Source of the DNA: Saxidomus purpurata
Lineage: Eukaryota; Mollusca; Bivalvia; Venerida; Veneridae
Assembly: GCA_022818135.1 (NCBI GenBank)
Contig: JAFMSR010000018.1
Coordinates: 3,372,331-3,436,330, forward strand
Direction: 5' to 3'
DNA length: 64,000 nucleotides
This document shows positions 25,085-38,800 of the stretch, one piece after another. Under the pieces are notes generated by a model, which was not told the DNA's origin, did not search any database, and saw nothing but the letters and a program-made list of their open reading frames with translations. Made by a program: the position numbers and the translations under genes. Numbering within the stretch: position 1 is the stretch's first letter; each line of letters starts with the position of its first letter.

Positions 25085-25220
25085 TTGTTATGTTGCGTTG
25101 CGTTGCGTCGCGTCGCGTCGCGTTGTTGTGTTGTGTTGTGTTGTGCCGTGCCGTGCCGTGCCGTGCCGTGCCGTGCCGTTCCGTGCCGTGCCGTGCCGAG
25201 CCGTGCCGTGCCGTGCCATG
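25085..25220. repeat. Pentanucleotide microsatellite (GTTGC / GTCGC / GTTGT / GTGCC)n
   Basis: Consecutive five-base units drift from GTTGC through GTCGC and GTTGT to a long GTGCC run with single-base variants. Every frame on both strands stays open through it, so several short ORFs here are artefacts. Confidence 0.95.
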
Positions 25221-25224
25221 TTCA

Positions 25225-26090
25225 AATCTTCTTGTCATAAAACCACAAGCCCGATTTCAAAGTAATTGGGCACAAATATTCCTTGGGTGACTTTCTATTT
25301 AATTCCTTAAAATGATTCCCAACAATTAAAAATATAGCCGTCAGAGGGTGGAGCCAGTTTTCCTTACATGTATTTAGTGAAAACTTTAAAAATCTTCTTG
25401 TCGGAAACCGCTGGCCCGATTTTAAAGTAATTGGCACTTATTTTCCTTCTGTGGCCTTCAATCAAAATCCTTTTAACGGTTCCTGTGTGAAAACGTATTA
25501 TGTAGAACTACGTCTTCACTATAGAACCTTCGTTTTTGCATTAATCCTTATCATATTTTGAAAGACTGTGTATGTCAAATTTCAATTATGGTTCTAATCC
25601 GACCAAAGATTGGGCCATGCTGTGGGAAATTCTACAATATTAAACCGCATGTAACACTTTCGCGCCTTCATTTCTGCATTAACCCTAATTTAATTTAGAT
25701 ATAGAAAGTGCATGACAGTAAGATCTCGACCAAGATCATTGATTGGTATAATTTCACTAGAAATTGAGCCATGCTGTATGAGAACTAACCATATAAAACT
25801 GTGTTCACTCTAGCATTTTCAGTTTTGCATTTAATCCTTATCTTATTTTGAAAGAATGTGTATGACAGTAGGATCTCGGCCAAGTTTGATTATGGGCCCA
25901 ATCAGACCAATATTTGGCCCACATTGTGGGAAAACCTACATAAAACTATGTTTAATGTGTAGCACATTGATATATCTACCAAACATAATCATATTTAGAA
26001 ATATGTTATTTGGGTGGTAAGTTGGTGAATACATTGAGCAACTTTTCTCAGGTGAGCGACCCAATGCCATCATGGACCTCTTGTTTTTTT
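25225..26090 (+). mobile_element. Repeat element ending GCCATCATGGACCTCTTG
   Basis: Two or more tandem units share CTTCTTGTCxxAAACC and CCCGATTT(C/T)AAAGTAATTGG (about 25,228 and 25,392). Later units share 'ATGACAGTA(A/G)GATCTCG(A/G)CCAAG' and 'TGGGAAAxxCTACA'. The right end is GGTGAGCGACCCAATGCCAT followed by CATGGACCTCTTG. The same tail, less diverged, ends the elements at 56,712-56,745 and, inverted, at 56,827-56,861. Confidence 0.55.
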
Positions 26091-27579
26091 GTTTTTTTTG
26101 CTTTGTTTTGCTTTTATTAGCTTGGCTTGGCTCCGCCAAGTCCCTACTCATTTTTAATTTTAGTTTTGCCTTTCGGGAAGGCGTTTTGTTTTTATAACAA
26201 CTGTTTCAAATATTACAAATTTTATCTATAACAAACTTTATATTTTAGCTTAAACAAAAAAAAGGCTACAACTGATACAAACACCTCACTTTCTTGTTTA
26301 AAAAGAAAATTCAATGAACATTAAAACGGGTGTAATGGTTTAAAATAAATGCATGCAACTCCAACCATTCACACTACATTCAGCAATCGAGTAAATATTG
26401 TTCAGTGACTTTACAGTGATACTTTCATTCAAAAGCTTTGACCGATACCGGAAAGTAACAATACCGGTTTTTTATGCTGACGTGTACATGAATAAAAGTT
26501 TAAAGGCATCAAATTTAAAGATAAACATTGATGTTAATCCATTCTTAATCTTACTACTTCGTCGATTTCCATTCATTTCATTGAACCGCGTGTCACGAGT
26601 TTAATTGGTGGATAAGAGAGATAATTTGGTATAAGTTATTCCTAATCTTTTTTTTTCAGAGCATTCATTGTCTTAACAAGTTTGTTTTAGATGTATCGCC
26701 ATGTACAATATTAATACTACAATGCATAATTACAATAATATTCTCATGCGAGTGGAAAAATATTCGCAAATTGCGCATAATTCTAGCAATTTGTAGGTAA
26801 TTTGCAGAATTGGTCGCCAAATGTCAAATATCTACAACACGAATAATACATGGCTAGTAAAATTCTGAATATGTTATATATTGTATACAGTGTTAGCTAG
26901 TATTCAATATTTATTGTATATACACCAAAGCGAAAGATCAACTAATTATTACATGGCATATGGAGAAATGTCATTGTTTTTCAGTAATAAATATAGAATT
27001 TATTACAAATTGTAAATTATGTACATTATCAGTGTAGCGTTCTGTTTATTCTTTCTTTCTTTTTTTTCTTTTTTGTTACCAGCGGCTCCATCAGACAACT
27101 TGAAGTCTTTGTAAGTTTTTAAGATAACGACTTTTTGTAAGAAAAAAGGACAACAATCGAAATAACTAAACATTATGGTGCTCGTTTCATTAAGAATTAA
27201 CAACACATCATTACCGACAGTGCAACAATTTGTTAGAAAACAACAAAATGAAAAAACAACAACCGGAGAGCCGTTAGAAACAAAACCTCTTTGCTAAATC
27301 TATATTTTTTTAATGATTATAAAATCACAAAAAAGTAGCAAGTGCCGTGGTATGTAAATTTGAATGTTCAAAATTATGTTGCAAAGCCTTCAGAGATTTC
27401 CGCATATGCTGTGGAGATGAATTCATGTGTCCATTATTAACTAAAGATCGCAAAGGGTAATTGTCAAACAAAGTTACCAAAATATCTTCAAATTTTCTTG
27501 AAACAATATCCCACGTGTATGAACCCTCTATCTAATTTGACGAAGCAGTTCTTTTGGGGTATTAACAGGGACCACCTGG

Positions 27580-27835
27580 TAATGCAATTTCAAATTCTGT
27601 GTAGGATTTTGGTAAATGAATTTAGCATAAAACTGTCGAAGCATAAAACTATGTACACTTTTAGCATGAAAAAATTGAATTTTAAAAGATTTTTGTATTA
27701 AACTATGTACGATTTTCAATGAAATGGGTGAATTCGTTGAATACTTTAGAAGTAAACAATGTACGATTTTAGCATAAATTCAAATGAAAGGGTTTAGCAT
27801 GAAAATTTGTAGGAGTTTTAGCATGAAACTTCTCA
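27580..27835 (+). repeat. Degenerate 'TTTAGCATGAAA / ACTATGTACGATTTT' repeat
   Basis: Motifs TTTAGCATAAA, TTTTAGCATGAAA and ACxATGTACGATTTT recur six or more times at irregular spacing. No coding signal. Confidence 0.5.
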
Positions 27836-28044
27836 AAGATTGTACCACTGAATAGGATTTTAGCTGGAAGTGATAAGAAACAAAACTTCTTTAACTAATT
27901 TGTATTTTTTGTTGTTGTATATAACTAGAGGTAACTTGTACCCTATTGTTAGAAAAAATATTAAAATGTTTGAGGGACATTCATACATGGCAAGGTATAT
28001 ACAGCTCATCACATTTTTACATACGTATAAACAAAACGACATAC

Positions 28045-28212
28045 CTGTCTGACAATTTCATATCCATGTTGTTCTGCGACGCGTTTTGCAATTTCTGCTC
28101 CCCCTAAAATATGCGCTGCCCAGGTATTGGTGTAATGACCGTTTTCTATTTCAAGTAATTCAACATTTTGAACCGCTATGAATATTAGAAGTGCCACTAC
28201 TTTTGAACTCAT
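28045..28212 (-). CDS. PCSK1: Proprotein convertase 1/3-like, coding exon 1 (signal peptide and start of the prodomain)
   Basis: The ATG at 28,212 opens 56 codons ending in phase 0 at a CAG/GTATGT donor. The first 20 or so residues (MSSKVVALLIFIAV...) form a hydrophobic signal peptide. They are followed by YTNTWAAHILGGAEIAKRVA and EQHGYEIVRQ, the conserved start of convertase prodomains (compare the 'W A.. I.GG...A..IA...GY' pattern). This start is chosen because it gives a signal peptide directly before the prodomain. The gene runs right to left over at least 22.6 kb. No TATA box or 5'UTR exon could be assigned upstream. Confidence 0.85.
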
Positions 28213-29029
28213 ATCAACCTCAGAGTTTTAAAACAGATGTGTTACAAAGTATGTTTTCAAATCTTTTGTTTGTTGTCCAAAAACTTTCAAAAAATTCCGA
28301 ACGTGTGTGACTTACAGGATGTCTAGATAAGAAGACGGACATGTCCTTACAAACCAGTACAGATAAAGTATGTTTGTGTGAAGAACTCTTTCCAACGACA
28401 GGTGTTCGGTCCAACTTTGCATGATATGATATTACTTTAATTAAAAGTCAAATATATCTGCACTACATTTCTACCTTTAATCTTCCGAGATGTAAATTAA
28501 AATATCTTCCCTGTGAACTATAGCTGTTTTATTATATATCACACTTTTTCCAGTATTCGCGTAAAAGACTCAGCTCTCTTTCCATAATTTCTAGTGACTT
28601 TATATCCTCATGAATATTTACATACGGATTGCGCGCAGTCGGTGCCTTAATTCCAGTGATTTTAGCTATTGTTTATTTTGTCACTATCACGTTCATAGAG
28701 TATATTTCACCAATGATATGAGCTGATTTCAGTTTTCGTGATGAAACTGTCGCAAATAGTATCGCGACATATTGTTATTATTAACGGCATCGATTTTTCT
28801 TTTTGCTATGTTTTTTTTTAGATACGCCGCAATTTTAAAGCTATTTAACATAAATGTAAGTGAGTTGATTTATGTTATCTATAAAAGATAAAAGGGTTTA
28901 TTATGTGTAGATTATACATGAAAACAGCTATGATAATTAATCAAACACGGAAAAGGCACCGATAAGGAACTTACCTGTCCGTGACTTAAAAAAAAAAAAA
29001 AAATTGTGACATATTAAAACAAATCTGGA

Positions 29030-29140
29030 CTAAATTCACTACGAAAGCTTTATCTTGAGGGACATGGGTTCGAACCCATTAGGGGTCACGGCCACACCTC
29101 TTCAAAACGGTCGTTTATGGTGTTTGGTGTCTAATTTTTC
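29030..29140 (+). repeat. Probable tRNA-derived SINE fragment
   Basis: GGGTTCGAACC at 29,066-29,076 is a good RNA polymerase III B box in a tRNA-like arm (ACATGGGTTCGAACCCAT). It is followed by a non-tRNA tail (GGGGTCACGGCCAC...). A poly(A) tract lies at 28,987-29,003. The A box is not clear, so a true tRNA gene is unlikely. Confidence 0.5.
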
Positions 29141-29582
29141 CCATTATATTAAAAATAATTTGGAATAAAAAATTTTAAAAAACTAATGACTCTTTACTAT
29201 TAGATAAAAGAGTACTTTAAATACACGATGTGATTTAAAAACAGAATGAAACTATTTTAAGCAGCCTTATAATGTCAGCTTTTTTTTAATGCAAATGATA
29301 TGAAGTCTTGATCCCGAACTTGTTCGTGATGATACTTGTAGTTAATTTTTGCGATACCGGTGCTATTTGGTTCTTTTGATGTATATATAATAAGTGAGCT
29401 ATAAATTGTCACCAGTATATTCATTTCTTCTCTGTATCATTTTACATGCATGTAATTATCTCTTGTATATATTTATCCCTTTAAAGCCATATGTTACTGG
29501 GAATACAAAGCTGTCACTAACATTTAAATCAGAATCTTTTCTCCATCGTCAAACACTCATCTATACACGAGTAGGAAGTTAG

Positions 29583-31513
29583 CCCTGCAGCCCCGTGAAA
29601 TTAGCCTCGTAGCACCGAGTGTCCCCACAGCCCCGTAAAGTTAGTCCCGTAGCACCTAGTGTCCCCACAGCCCCGTGAAGTTAGCCCCGTGGCACCTCGT
29701 TTCTCCGTGCCGTATCATTTAGTTACCCGCAGCCTGGTAAAGTTAGCCCCCAAGCACTTTGTTTCCCCGCGCTCCTCGAAGTTGGCACCGTGGCACATGG
29801 TTTCTCCACAGCCCCGCGTTAATTTACCTTTTCATATATCCTTCCAGACCAACGTACAAAATATGCGCCCATTTGCATGAACACAGCCCTTGGCCTCACC
29901 CGATTCTACAGTGCCACCTACATGAACACAGCGGCCCCGTGCCGGTCATCTAGTACTAATGCAGCTGTGGTAACACCATTTCTGTAAGTCACAGACTCGG
30001 CTCCGTTAATACAGTACTTGGTACACTGCTTCGTTGAGTACATCAAGTATATCCGCAGGTCCAGGAACTCAACGTATCACTGCAGCACAGGTTACACCTG
30101 CTCGAAAATATATCGCAGGTCAGTGTCCGTTGTATAAACAGAACTTGTGGGAACAACGCTTCCCTTCATGTCCCCCGAAATGCAAATAATCTTAGACGGG
30201 ACTACGGTGAAACTATGTGCTATGGGGCTAACTTCATGGGGCGCGAGCAAACTAGGTGTCACGGGGCTAACTTCATGGGACTGCTGTGCTAAACGGGGCT
30301 GCGGTGCTACGTGCGGACACGATGTTGATGTTGTGGGGCTGCGAGGATACATATTAAGGTGAAGTTGCCCGGGGCTGCGTTAATCCTGGGGACATGGCCA
30401 TGAGTTTATTGGGTTTGAGGGGATATTGCTGGAAGTGATGTTACCAAGGGTGCTTTTGATACTTGGATTGACGGACTGTAAAGCATAAGCATGTAGGATG
30501 GTTACAAGGAAGTGTACACCGGACTGCGGTGATACGTGAAGACACGGAGATGACGCAGCACGGGACTGCGTTAATTCAAGGGGAAATGAGGCTAATGGCG
30601 TTAAGCTAATGACATGGCACGGGACTCCTTTGAATACTACGAGTTAAGTTGATACTAGGGGGAGAAGTAGGGAACATAGAACTGAATTCATAGGCAGGTG
30701 GGATACTTTTGAGGCGGTGTAACATGGGCAGTGATGAAACGTCGTGACATGGGATCGACTTAACGAAGCCGCGGGTATACTAATGAATGCAATATTAAAA
30801 TGGCTATACTGAAAGAACAGGTGTCAGGGCTGAGTCCGCGGGATGGGAAAACCACCCGTGATTCCTAGTTCCCCCAGTGCTACCAGTGCTGCATTGATAC
30901 TACAGGACACGGAGCTGAGCCTGAGACACAAAGGAGTGGTCTAAAACCTAGGATTGTGTTAATGCAAGTCGGTGCATGCGTTCGTACATTGGATGCTGGG
31001 ATATAAACGGAGATCTAGTAAAAATGGTCTTTGCATGTTGATACAAAGGTCATGCAGCAGAATTATTAGGGTTTCGGGGGATTTGAAGGGAAGCGTTATA
31101 TTGTCACAAGTAGTGCTGATACAGTAGGGGGCACGGATCTTAATTCATAGACATGCGTTATATTTACGAGGCAGTGTAACCTATGATGCAGTGATACAAT
31201 AATGATGACACGCGGTTGAGTTTTTGGGCCTGCGGGTATACTTGATATACACAAAGAAGAAGTGCAAAAAGTGTTGATAGCATGGACAAGGGACTGAGTC
31301 CGTGAGGCATTGATGATACTTATAGAAACGGTTTTACCAGAGCTGCACTAGAAAAAAGGACATAAGGGCTGTGCTCATATACTTAGGGGCACTAAAGAAA
31401 TGGACGAAACCAAGTTATGTGTTCATATAAGTTGCCTGTGGGGATATATGCAAAGGTTGATTAAAGCGGTGCTGTAGTGAAACCAGGTACTACGGGGCTA
31501 ATTTCACGGGGCG
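29583..31513. repeat. Mosaic of degenerate about 50-bp 'CAGCCCCGTGAAGTTAGC' repeats with inverted ends
   Basis: Units such as CCCCGTGAAGTTAGCCCCGT plus GGCACCT recur through 29,583-29,830. The reverse complement (GGGGCTAACTTCATGGGG) recurs at 30,225-30,350. The last copy, GGGGCTAATTTCACGGGGC at about 31,495-31,513, is inverted relative to the first (GCCCCGTGAAATTAGCC). The centre (30,350-31,480) has weaker 'ATACTxxGGGGxxxTG' periodicity. The GC content stands out from the AT-rich surroundings. Open frames here are repeat shadows. Confidence 0.6.
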
Positions 31514-33837
31514 TCATGGTCCCATTTCTAGTAACTTGACGGAGACCTAATTCAAATTAGCAAATTTTCCCCTCGTCTGGTCCAATTTCCGACCAGTCTT
31601 AGTCTATAATCGAACTTGACGGAGATCTTGTGGTCGTATATTTTCCTATAAGGTTTGGGCATGTGGCTAAAGCAATCTACCTCAGGACCTCATTAAATCT
31701 TACAATACCATATTATCATGAAGTGTATATACTTATTTCGTAATCTCGATTGCGAAACAAGTTCTTAAAATTTATATTAATCGACTTTGACTGGTACGTA
31801 AAAGGGAGAGAACTCAATAAGGTTTCTGATCGAGTAGATCCGTTGTGACAATATTTTTATGAAAGCGTGTTATGATTTAAAATAGCAGCCACATACTTTG
31901 GAACCACTTGGTTGTAATGCAAGAGACTGTGACATTTATAAGGGAGATCCCTGACTCGCGCACTTGTCTTGGTTATTATACACTATGGATAAACCACAAT
32001 GTTATTTCTGTTTTATTTAAACTTAAAGCTATATTTTTACAAAATGGCCGTATTACAAATTTCTTCAAGAATGATGCTTAAAACACAACAAATGTTTTAA
32101 GAACACAAAAGAAAGTACATGTAGTTTAAAGGCAAAAAAGCAGTGTCTATGTTAACAACAACTTATAAATTATTAACACACAAAGACATTAACCTTAGCT
32201 CTGTTACCTAGTGCAAAGCACTATATTGCTTGTCATCTTTAATATGCAAATTAATGAAATTATACGTTTTTGCAATCATTATGTCTAACACATGAATAAC
32301 TTTGTTCATCATCTATTCTTCCCTAAACCTGCCTCCTAGCTGGAATCTCAATCAAGCATTACTTGCCCATTATTCGCATTAAACTTGTAACATTCTTGTT
32401 CACTGTAAATCCACATTCTCATATCATAAGTTCATAGAGTTCTCTGAATCTTCCTGGCCATGGACAAGAAAGTCCACGGTCACTGTTGACAAGTGGATCT
32501 GCAGGTTTTCTATGGTGAGCGTTCCTCCCAAATTTTCGGCGGCGGCTTTAAACCGTCAAAAGTCTTAATAAAATTAATATTTCTGTAACTTGTTGACGAT
32601 ACCTTTAAAGAATATCCATATCCACATCAATTTATTCCATTTGTATCTCACAATACATCAAAATAAGAGTTTTGACGAATTATAAACACTTGCACTACCT
32701 AAGTTTACACATCTCCGCTAAAATCACGTGATAAATACCAATAAATAGCATACACTACCGCGAACGGCTAACTGCGGACAAGCTTACGCGACGTAAATGT
32801 GTACTGTAGGCTGTTCGTCAGTATTTAAAATTTAAATATCAAAACTCCGCAAGGAGGACAGCAAATTATTTATCTTTATAATTTTAACAGCACTTGCCAT
32901 ACTTGTATATGCCTGCCATGTGCTTGAACTGCATTCATTTGTTCACGACCGTGTTCTATTGAAAGCACGTGGTCATGTCATATTGGCGGGAATATTTTCG
33001 GCGGAATCTTGGCTTCAATATACAAACTAAATATTTCAAATTTACGGAGGAAAACACAAATTACAACCTGATAATTTGATACTTGCAAAATTTCTTCAAT
33101 CAAACAATTCATGTAAATACATCTATTAGATTGTAAAGTATTTCTGATTTTATTTTTGGGTATTTCAGTTGATCCACGGCATGCACGGGGCTCATCAAAT
33201 TACAAGTTCGCATTTAAAAAACAACATAAAACAGAACCCTAAACTACCAACCCATCGTTTTTCAACATTATTACTGGTACAGGAAACAGACATATTTTAA
33301 GGTCTTATGTTGATTCACAAAATATAAGTAAGGTAGGAAAATAAACTTGCAGAATGTAGTTAATTTTCTGACTTGTTTTCTCTATCATCAGGAAAAAAAA
33401 GTTCGATTTGTCCGCAGTCACCATCATTTATAAAACTAGCAAACAGTCTGACTATTTTACGTACAGAACGTTACGGGATATAGCCATTTTCAGCGTACAC
33501 ATTTCACTACCGTGGTAGCATATAAATATGGCGGAGGGAGTAAACAAACGAAACTGTGAAAGGAAACTTTAGCTGATAACTTTCTTTAAACTTGAGCGAC
33601 TGACGATATTGAACAGTAAATACATTCATTTTTATGTTATATTACAGGTTCTTAGTTAAAATATATTGTCTTATGATGTTTCTACCTAAATCTCTGTTTC
33701 ACCACAGAAAGGTAGGTTTCTAAAGACTTTAGTTTTGACGTTATAGCGAGATTCTGACCCAAAGCGAAAATATCTCAGAATTTGCTCAAGACGTCACTTA
33801 AATATTTTCACTATCTTGTGATGTGTATAAGACATCT

Positions 33838-35297
33838 ACTGGTATGAGACCAGTTTCCGACAAAAAATTGAGGTTTTCTGTATATTTTTTTTTATATGTG
33901 TTTTGTAAACAAAAGTCAACTTCACATTTAGTTCTGGCTTCCATAACTAAATTGGTCTTTTTATTGTGTCAGTTGACCATATTTAGTTATGGAATTGTAG
34001 CCTTGCAAAGTTAACAGGATAAGGTCCGTTTTTATCACTTTGCATAAAACATATCGCACCTTTCATTTTCTATAATAAACTACCACAGCTTCCTTAAGAC
34101 ACATTTTAAATGCTATTGACACCAATAATTAACAGCTACCCGCCATAAATGCTCCAAAAAACCAACTAAAATCTTTTATTTCTTTACTTTCATATTCGAA
34201 AATGAAGCTAATATCATTCTCGCAAGTGCGCGTGACGAGACGAGAATGGAAAACCACCGTCTAAAAATAGACATGGCTTAATGTAGTAGAAACAGTTATC
34301 ATAATATTGAATGAAACATACTTATGTTATGACAAAATTTAGTTCAAGAAGGTATTTCTTATGAGTTGAACTGCCGATTATACATTTCTGCATGTTAGTT
34401 ATTTTTTTCAACTTAATGTTTACATGCGCTTCAATATTGAGGAGTCACATGACAAAATACGCGTTTCGGAACCTTCGGCAGTTTTCCAATATGGCGGCCA
34501 CATTTTGTAAAATTGTATGGGTGCTGTTGTATAACGGTTGAATTTATGGTATATTGAGAAGACACTTAGTTCTAATTGGGCAAAATAGTAGATTTTACTT
34601 CAGTCTTGTCATATAAAGTAATGATTCGTCCCAAAAGTATGTTTAACTTGGAAAACGAACACGGCGCAGTTTGCGCCGTACACCTGTTAGGTTTCTCAGA
34701 AGGATCGTCTTTGACGCTATAATGAGAAATAGGAATAATAGCGTCAAAGACCTTGGGCTACTTCACATTTACAAACCTCAGTTTATCCTCTTTTCAATGA
34801 TGTAAACAGGACCATTGTCTTTTGCGCATGCGTACCAAAAATAGGGCCCCAAAAGGACAGCCTAATTAATGTTAATAATTTAAGGTACAGGACCAGTTTC
34901 CGACATAATTTTACACCTAACAGTTTTGGAATTATAAATTATTTAAATTTATGAGAACTTTTATTCTCTAAAATGTAAATTCCTTTCCCTATTTTTCCGA
35001 CGCTCGTAATGAGTGTCTGTCTATTATCAGTTCTGTGCCGCTCCATTTCGTACATCACTGTATTATCATTTCACAACACTTGAACTGTGTCATATTTTGC
35101 AAGCAATTGCAGTGACGGATGTATAATGTAGAATTTCTTTGAAAGTACTTATCTTTAGAAAATGAAATTTTGTTCGCTGCTTGTTTGGATGATGCTGTTT
35201 GAAACTATATAGTACTCCCATTCTGAAGAGTTGCGCAAAGGCTATGATAACGAGTAGTCGGAAAATGGTATGATTCGGAAACTGGTCTCATGCCAGT
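33838..35297. mobile_element. Putative TIR-bounded segment (ACTGGTATGAGACCAGTTTC)
   Basis: A 23-bp sequence at 33,838-33,860 is mirrored with one mismatch at 35,275-35,297. A further partial copy, GGACCAGTTTCCGACA, lies at about 34,886. An internal hairpin pairs GTCTTTGACGCTAT with ATAGCGTCAAAGAC (34,707-34,753). No coding potential, no clear target duplication. Confidence 0.4.
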
Positions 35298-35864
35298 ATA
35301 TGCGCTTGTGAAGATTTGAAAAATTCTGATTTAATCAGTGACTCATGCGAGTTGTTGCAGGTGAATTAGTAAGAAAACTGGCTTGCAGGACCAAAGGTAT
35401 TCCTCGAGTAACAGATGCTTAAGCTATAAATTATCCATTGTGATTCTGGTGATATGTAGTCACACCAGGAATACTCTTATAACGGTTATAGATGGTTCCT
35501 GGTCAGACATACAGGATACTAAGAGGCCTTGAATTATCCAAGGACCTTGAGTATTTGAGCCTCAAGTTAACAAAGTTTTACTGTTATTTAAGCAGGTACT
35601 TTTCTTTACCATTAACTAGAGTCTGAAGATTACGGTACAACTTCCATTTTCTTTACATGTTTTATTATGTAGTGGATACAAGTACATTTTTCGTACTTGG
35701 TAGCCGCTGGGGATGTTTAGTATATTTTTGTACAGAGATCATAAATAAATGATGAAAAAAGTATTTGCTCTTCATTTATGTAGAGATTTCCGTTCTCTGT
35801 GGAATTGGTACTCCCATATTCACAAGAGACTTTATAAAACCCCTTCACGGCCGTTACAAAGCCA

Positions 35865-38800
35865 ATGTCTGTCAACTACGCAGAGGGTCTGTCACCCTAT
35901 GAACACAAGGGTCGCTGTGGACTGCCTGAGAAGTTTGACACTGATGATGTTGTTAAAGAGAAAGTTGCACAGCTAGCAAAGTTGGTTGCCAACAGTCAGC
36001 ATTTGGTCGTGCATACAGGGGCTGGTATCAGCACATCTGCTGGTATACCAGATTTTAGAGGTCCTAATGGTAAGCGTAACAACTTTTTATAAGCAGCAAG
36101 TTGTTCCCAGAACACTTAAAAGAAAAACTTTTCTTTGCATCATTCATTTATTGCATAGTGTAAATGTCAGATTTGGACTCTAACATATTTTATTTTACCA
36201 GAACATACTCGGAATCTGACGATACTATTAGTATAAGTAAATGTATTGTGGCTTGCAAAATTTGGTCACAGGCAACAACTGATTCTGAAATCTTTATTGC
36301 ATTGAAATTAGCAAGTGTAGTTTGAAGCCAGTTCTGTAGTTCATTTTGTAGGTAAGAGCATTTATATGTATTTATAGATTATTGTCAATAATCTACCATT
36401 ATGGTCAGCAGAAATTTTGGCCACAGTAGGAACAAAAAAGCATGAAACTCTTTTACTTGCTCAAACAAATCAATGTCTGATCAGACTTGATCAGAAAATA
36501 AATTTTTGTCAACAGTTTTGTAAACAGCTGTCTCAATATTGGTTTGTCTGTTTTCAGGAGTTTGGACATTAGAGCAACGAGGGGAGAAACCAAAGTTTGA
36601 CGTGACATTTGAAGGTGCTGTTCCTACCTTGACACACAGGGCTATATTAGCTTTGGAAGCTGCAGGTATCTTTGTTTTCGTGGGGTTTAACGTATGCAGG
36701 CAGTTAGCCTACATCCTCAATAAGAAACTGTGAACTTTCTAACTAAAAGAATAAGTCTGATAGCAGACCTTGACCCTATGATCTGAGATCAGGTTTGGAG
36801 TGTGAAACAATATTCTGAGATCAGTGGCAGGTTAAGAGATTTAAAGTCAGTGACTTTAACCACATGACTATCAAGGCTGGTCTGTTTTCTTATACTAACT
36901 GGTCTTATAAGACACTGATAGTACACTGTCTGTGTTAAGCTGCCAGCACTGAGTAACTGATTGGCCGTTTAGTTTTTGTTGAGGCCGCTCTGGGCGGTGG
37001 CTTGAAATACGTGTAATTGTCAATAAGGTGATTTGGTGTATGTGCATACGTCTGTCCATCCAGTAATCTTTTCTGGGCAGCAAACTATTAATGCATTCAA
37101 GGATTTTGAAGTCACTTGCCTTAATAGTACAGGGTTTTGAGTAAAGGATCCAGGTTCTAGGTTGAGGTCACACTTCGAGCTAAAATGTCAAAAATTGGTA
37201 AAAATAGACACCCAACCATTTTCAGGGTGTAACTTCCTCATGCATCAAAACGTTATGAATTGACTTTGGACACCTTACTGCAATGGATTGTCACCTACAA
37301 TACCTTATTCCCTTCAATCCATAACAGTTAGCAGGTTCAACAGCATCTTGTTTAATGCATGTGGCCATTTATTATATACAAATGATGTACCTTATTTGAT
37401 ACTGTCCCCACAAGCCTGTTTCCCACAATGTTGCTTTTCCATAACTTTTACCTACAAACTGTAAGTATGCAGTTCTTGGTTGGGAGATATTGACTGTCAG
37501 AAAGGTTGTTCACTGGTCAAGGAATAGTGCAGTTAAGTACATATATACTTCAACATAGTTGTTTGATAAGTGCACTATTGCAGGTTAATAATATAATAGA
37601 ACTGCAGCTTTTCTAGAGTCCCTGCTGTCAGTGCAAGCACTGATCAGGCATCCAGGGAAAAGACGTTGAGCATAGAGCGTACATGCTGGAAGACATTGAG
37701 TCAACAGTCAGTGTAGAATGGTTAAGTTTAACCACACTTAAACCAAACCATTTTTCTTTTCAGGCATTGTTAAGTATGTGATCAGCCAGAATGTGGATGG
37801 CCTTCACCTTCGGTCAGGTTACCCTAGAAACCGTTTGTCTGAACTCCATGGCAACATGTTCGTTGAAGAGTGTGACAAGTGTGGTTCACAGGTAGGTTAG
37901 TTTGTATATCTCCTTCATAGCCCCTCAATATTCTACCTTTTGCAAAAAGATGCATGAGTCATTAATTTTATATGGATTTTGTGGATTCAGTGATCCACAA
38001 ATTTTAGATTTATTTTTGCCAGTTTATTAGAAAAATAGATAAGAAATCCACAAATCCATGTGTCACTGAATATAGATCTGTGATTTTTTATTTGTAAACA
38101 AAAGTTTATCATGTTCATGCCCAAGAAGATAAATGCATGTACAGTATTTCACACACACAAATATCTGAATTGTGATATGAGTAAAGACCACCTTGTCATC
38201 AAAGACCACTTTACAGGTTTGACAGTATATTAAATAAAGTTTTGTTAACATTTGCAGTATATAAATAGAAATGTCGTACCAACTATGGGAGTGAAGCTGA
38301 CAGGCAATAACTGTACACAGAAGAAGTCTAGAGGAACCTGCAGGTGCGTTTTGCATGTACTACTAAGGGGCACTCTGTTTAAATTTTGAAAGCAAGTTTT
38401 TGTGACCTGAATTGAATGTTTATCACTTTTGAGAAGCAGTATATTAATGGTTTTTAGCTCGACTATTCTAAAAATAAGACTGTTGCACTGGCTTTGGTGT
38501 TGGTTGTAGTTTTTTATACATGCTAATATCTTCTATACCGTTAAACACGTTTACTTTAAACTTGGCATACTTGTTTCTCATGGCAATATAGACATCTGCA
38601 GCTAGTCACATAACTCTGTCGATGATAACTTAAAGTTGGCTATTAATTTGCCATTTCGTAATATTTCTTCATCAAACTTTCAATTTATATTGCTTACGAC
38701 AACATGGTCATGATGTACCTCCCCACCACCCCTGCCAAAAAAACAACATTTTTTCAAAATATTTGAAATTGTTTATTAGTTTGACCTTACTTCTTACACA

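Larger units (their letters stand above)
15841..28044. other. PC1/3-like gene, intron 1 (12.2 kb); noncoding
   Basis: The intron lies between the signal-peptide exon and the second prodomain exon on the minus strand. Recognised contents are a TTAA MITE (15,923-16,449), a fold-back repeat (16,695-17,072), AGATATCT-rich segments (17,690-19,830), a 21-bp-arm hairpin (22,295-22,365), a (GTGCC)n tract (25,085-25,220), a repeat element (25,225-26,090) and a 'TTTAGCATGAAA' block (27,580-27,835). Between 19.9 and 22.2 kb and between 22.5 and 24.9 kb I see only AT-rich sequence. Confidence 0.6.
28213..35864. other. Intergenic region between divergent PC1/3-like and SIRT6 genes
   Basis: Both promoters should lie in this 7.6-kb gap, but neither can be placed from the sequence. 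It holds a SINE-like sequence (about 29,030-29,140), a GC-richer repeat mosaic (29,583-31,513) and an inverted-repeat-bounded segment (33,838-35,297). About 31,550-33,800 shows no gene and no repeat I recognise. Confidence 0.55.

Noticed and set aside
25047..25290. Overlapping ORFs on both strands
   Set aside because: All are products of the five-base microsatellite, which leaves every frame open.
29040..29100. A tRNA gene on the plus strand
   Set aside because: Only the T-arm with its B box is convincing. No A box or acceptor stem.
29659..30362. Proline- and cysteine-containing ORFs
   Set aside because: They follow the CCCCGTGAAGTTAGC repeats in several frames and directions, with no consistent frame.
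35749..35976. Upstream in-window frame MMKKVFALHL... as the SIRT6 start
   Set aside because: It is in a different frame from the SIRT6 exon. The ATG at 35,865 gives the conserved SIRT6 N-terminus.
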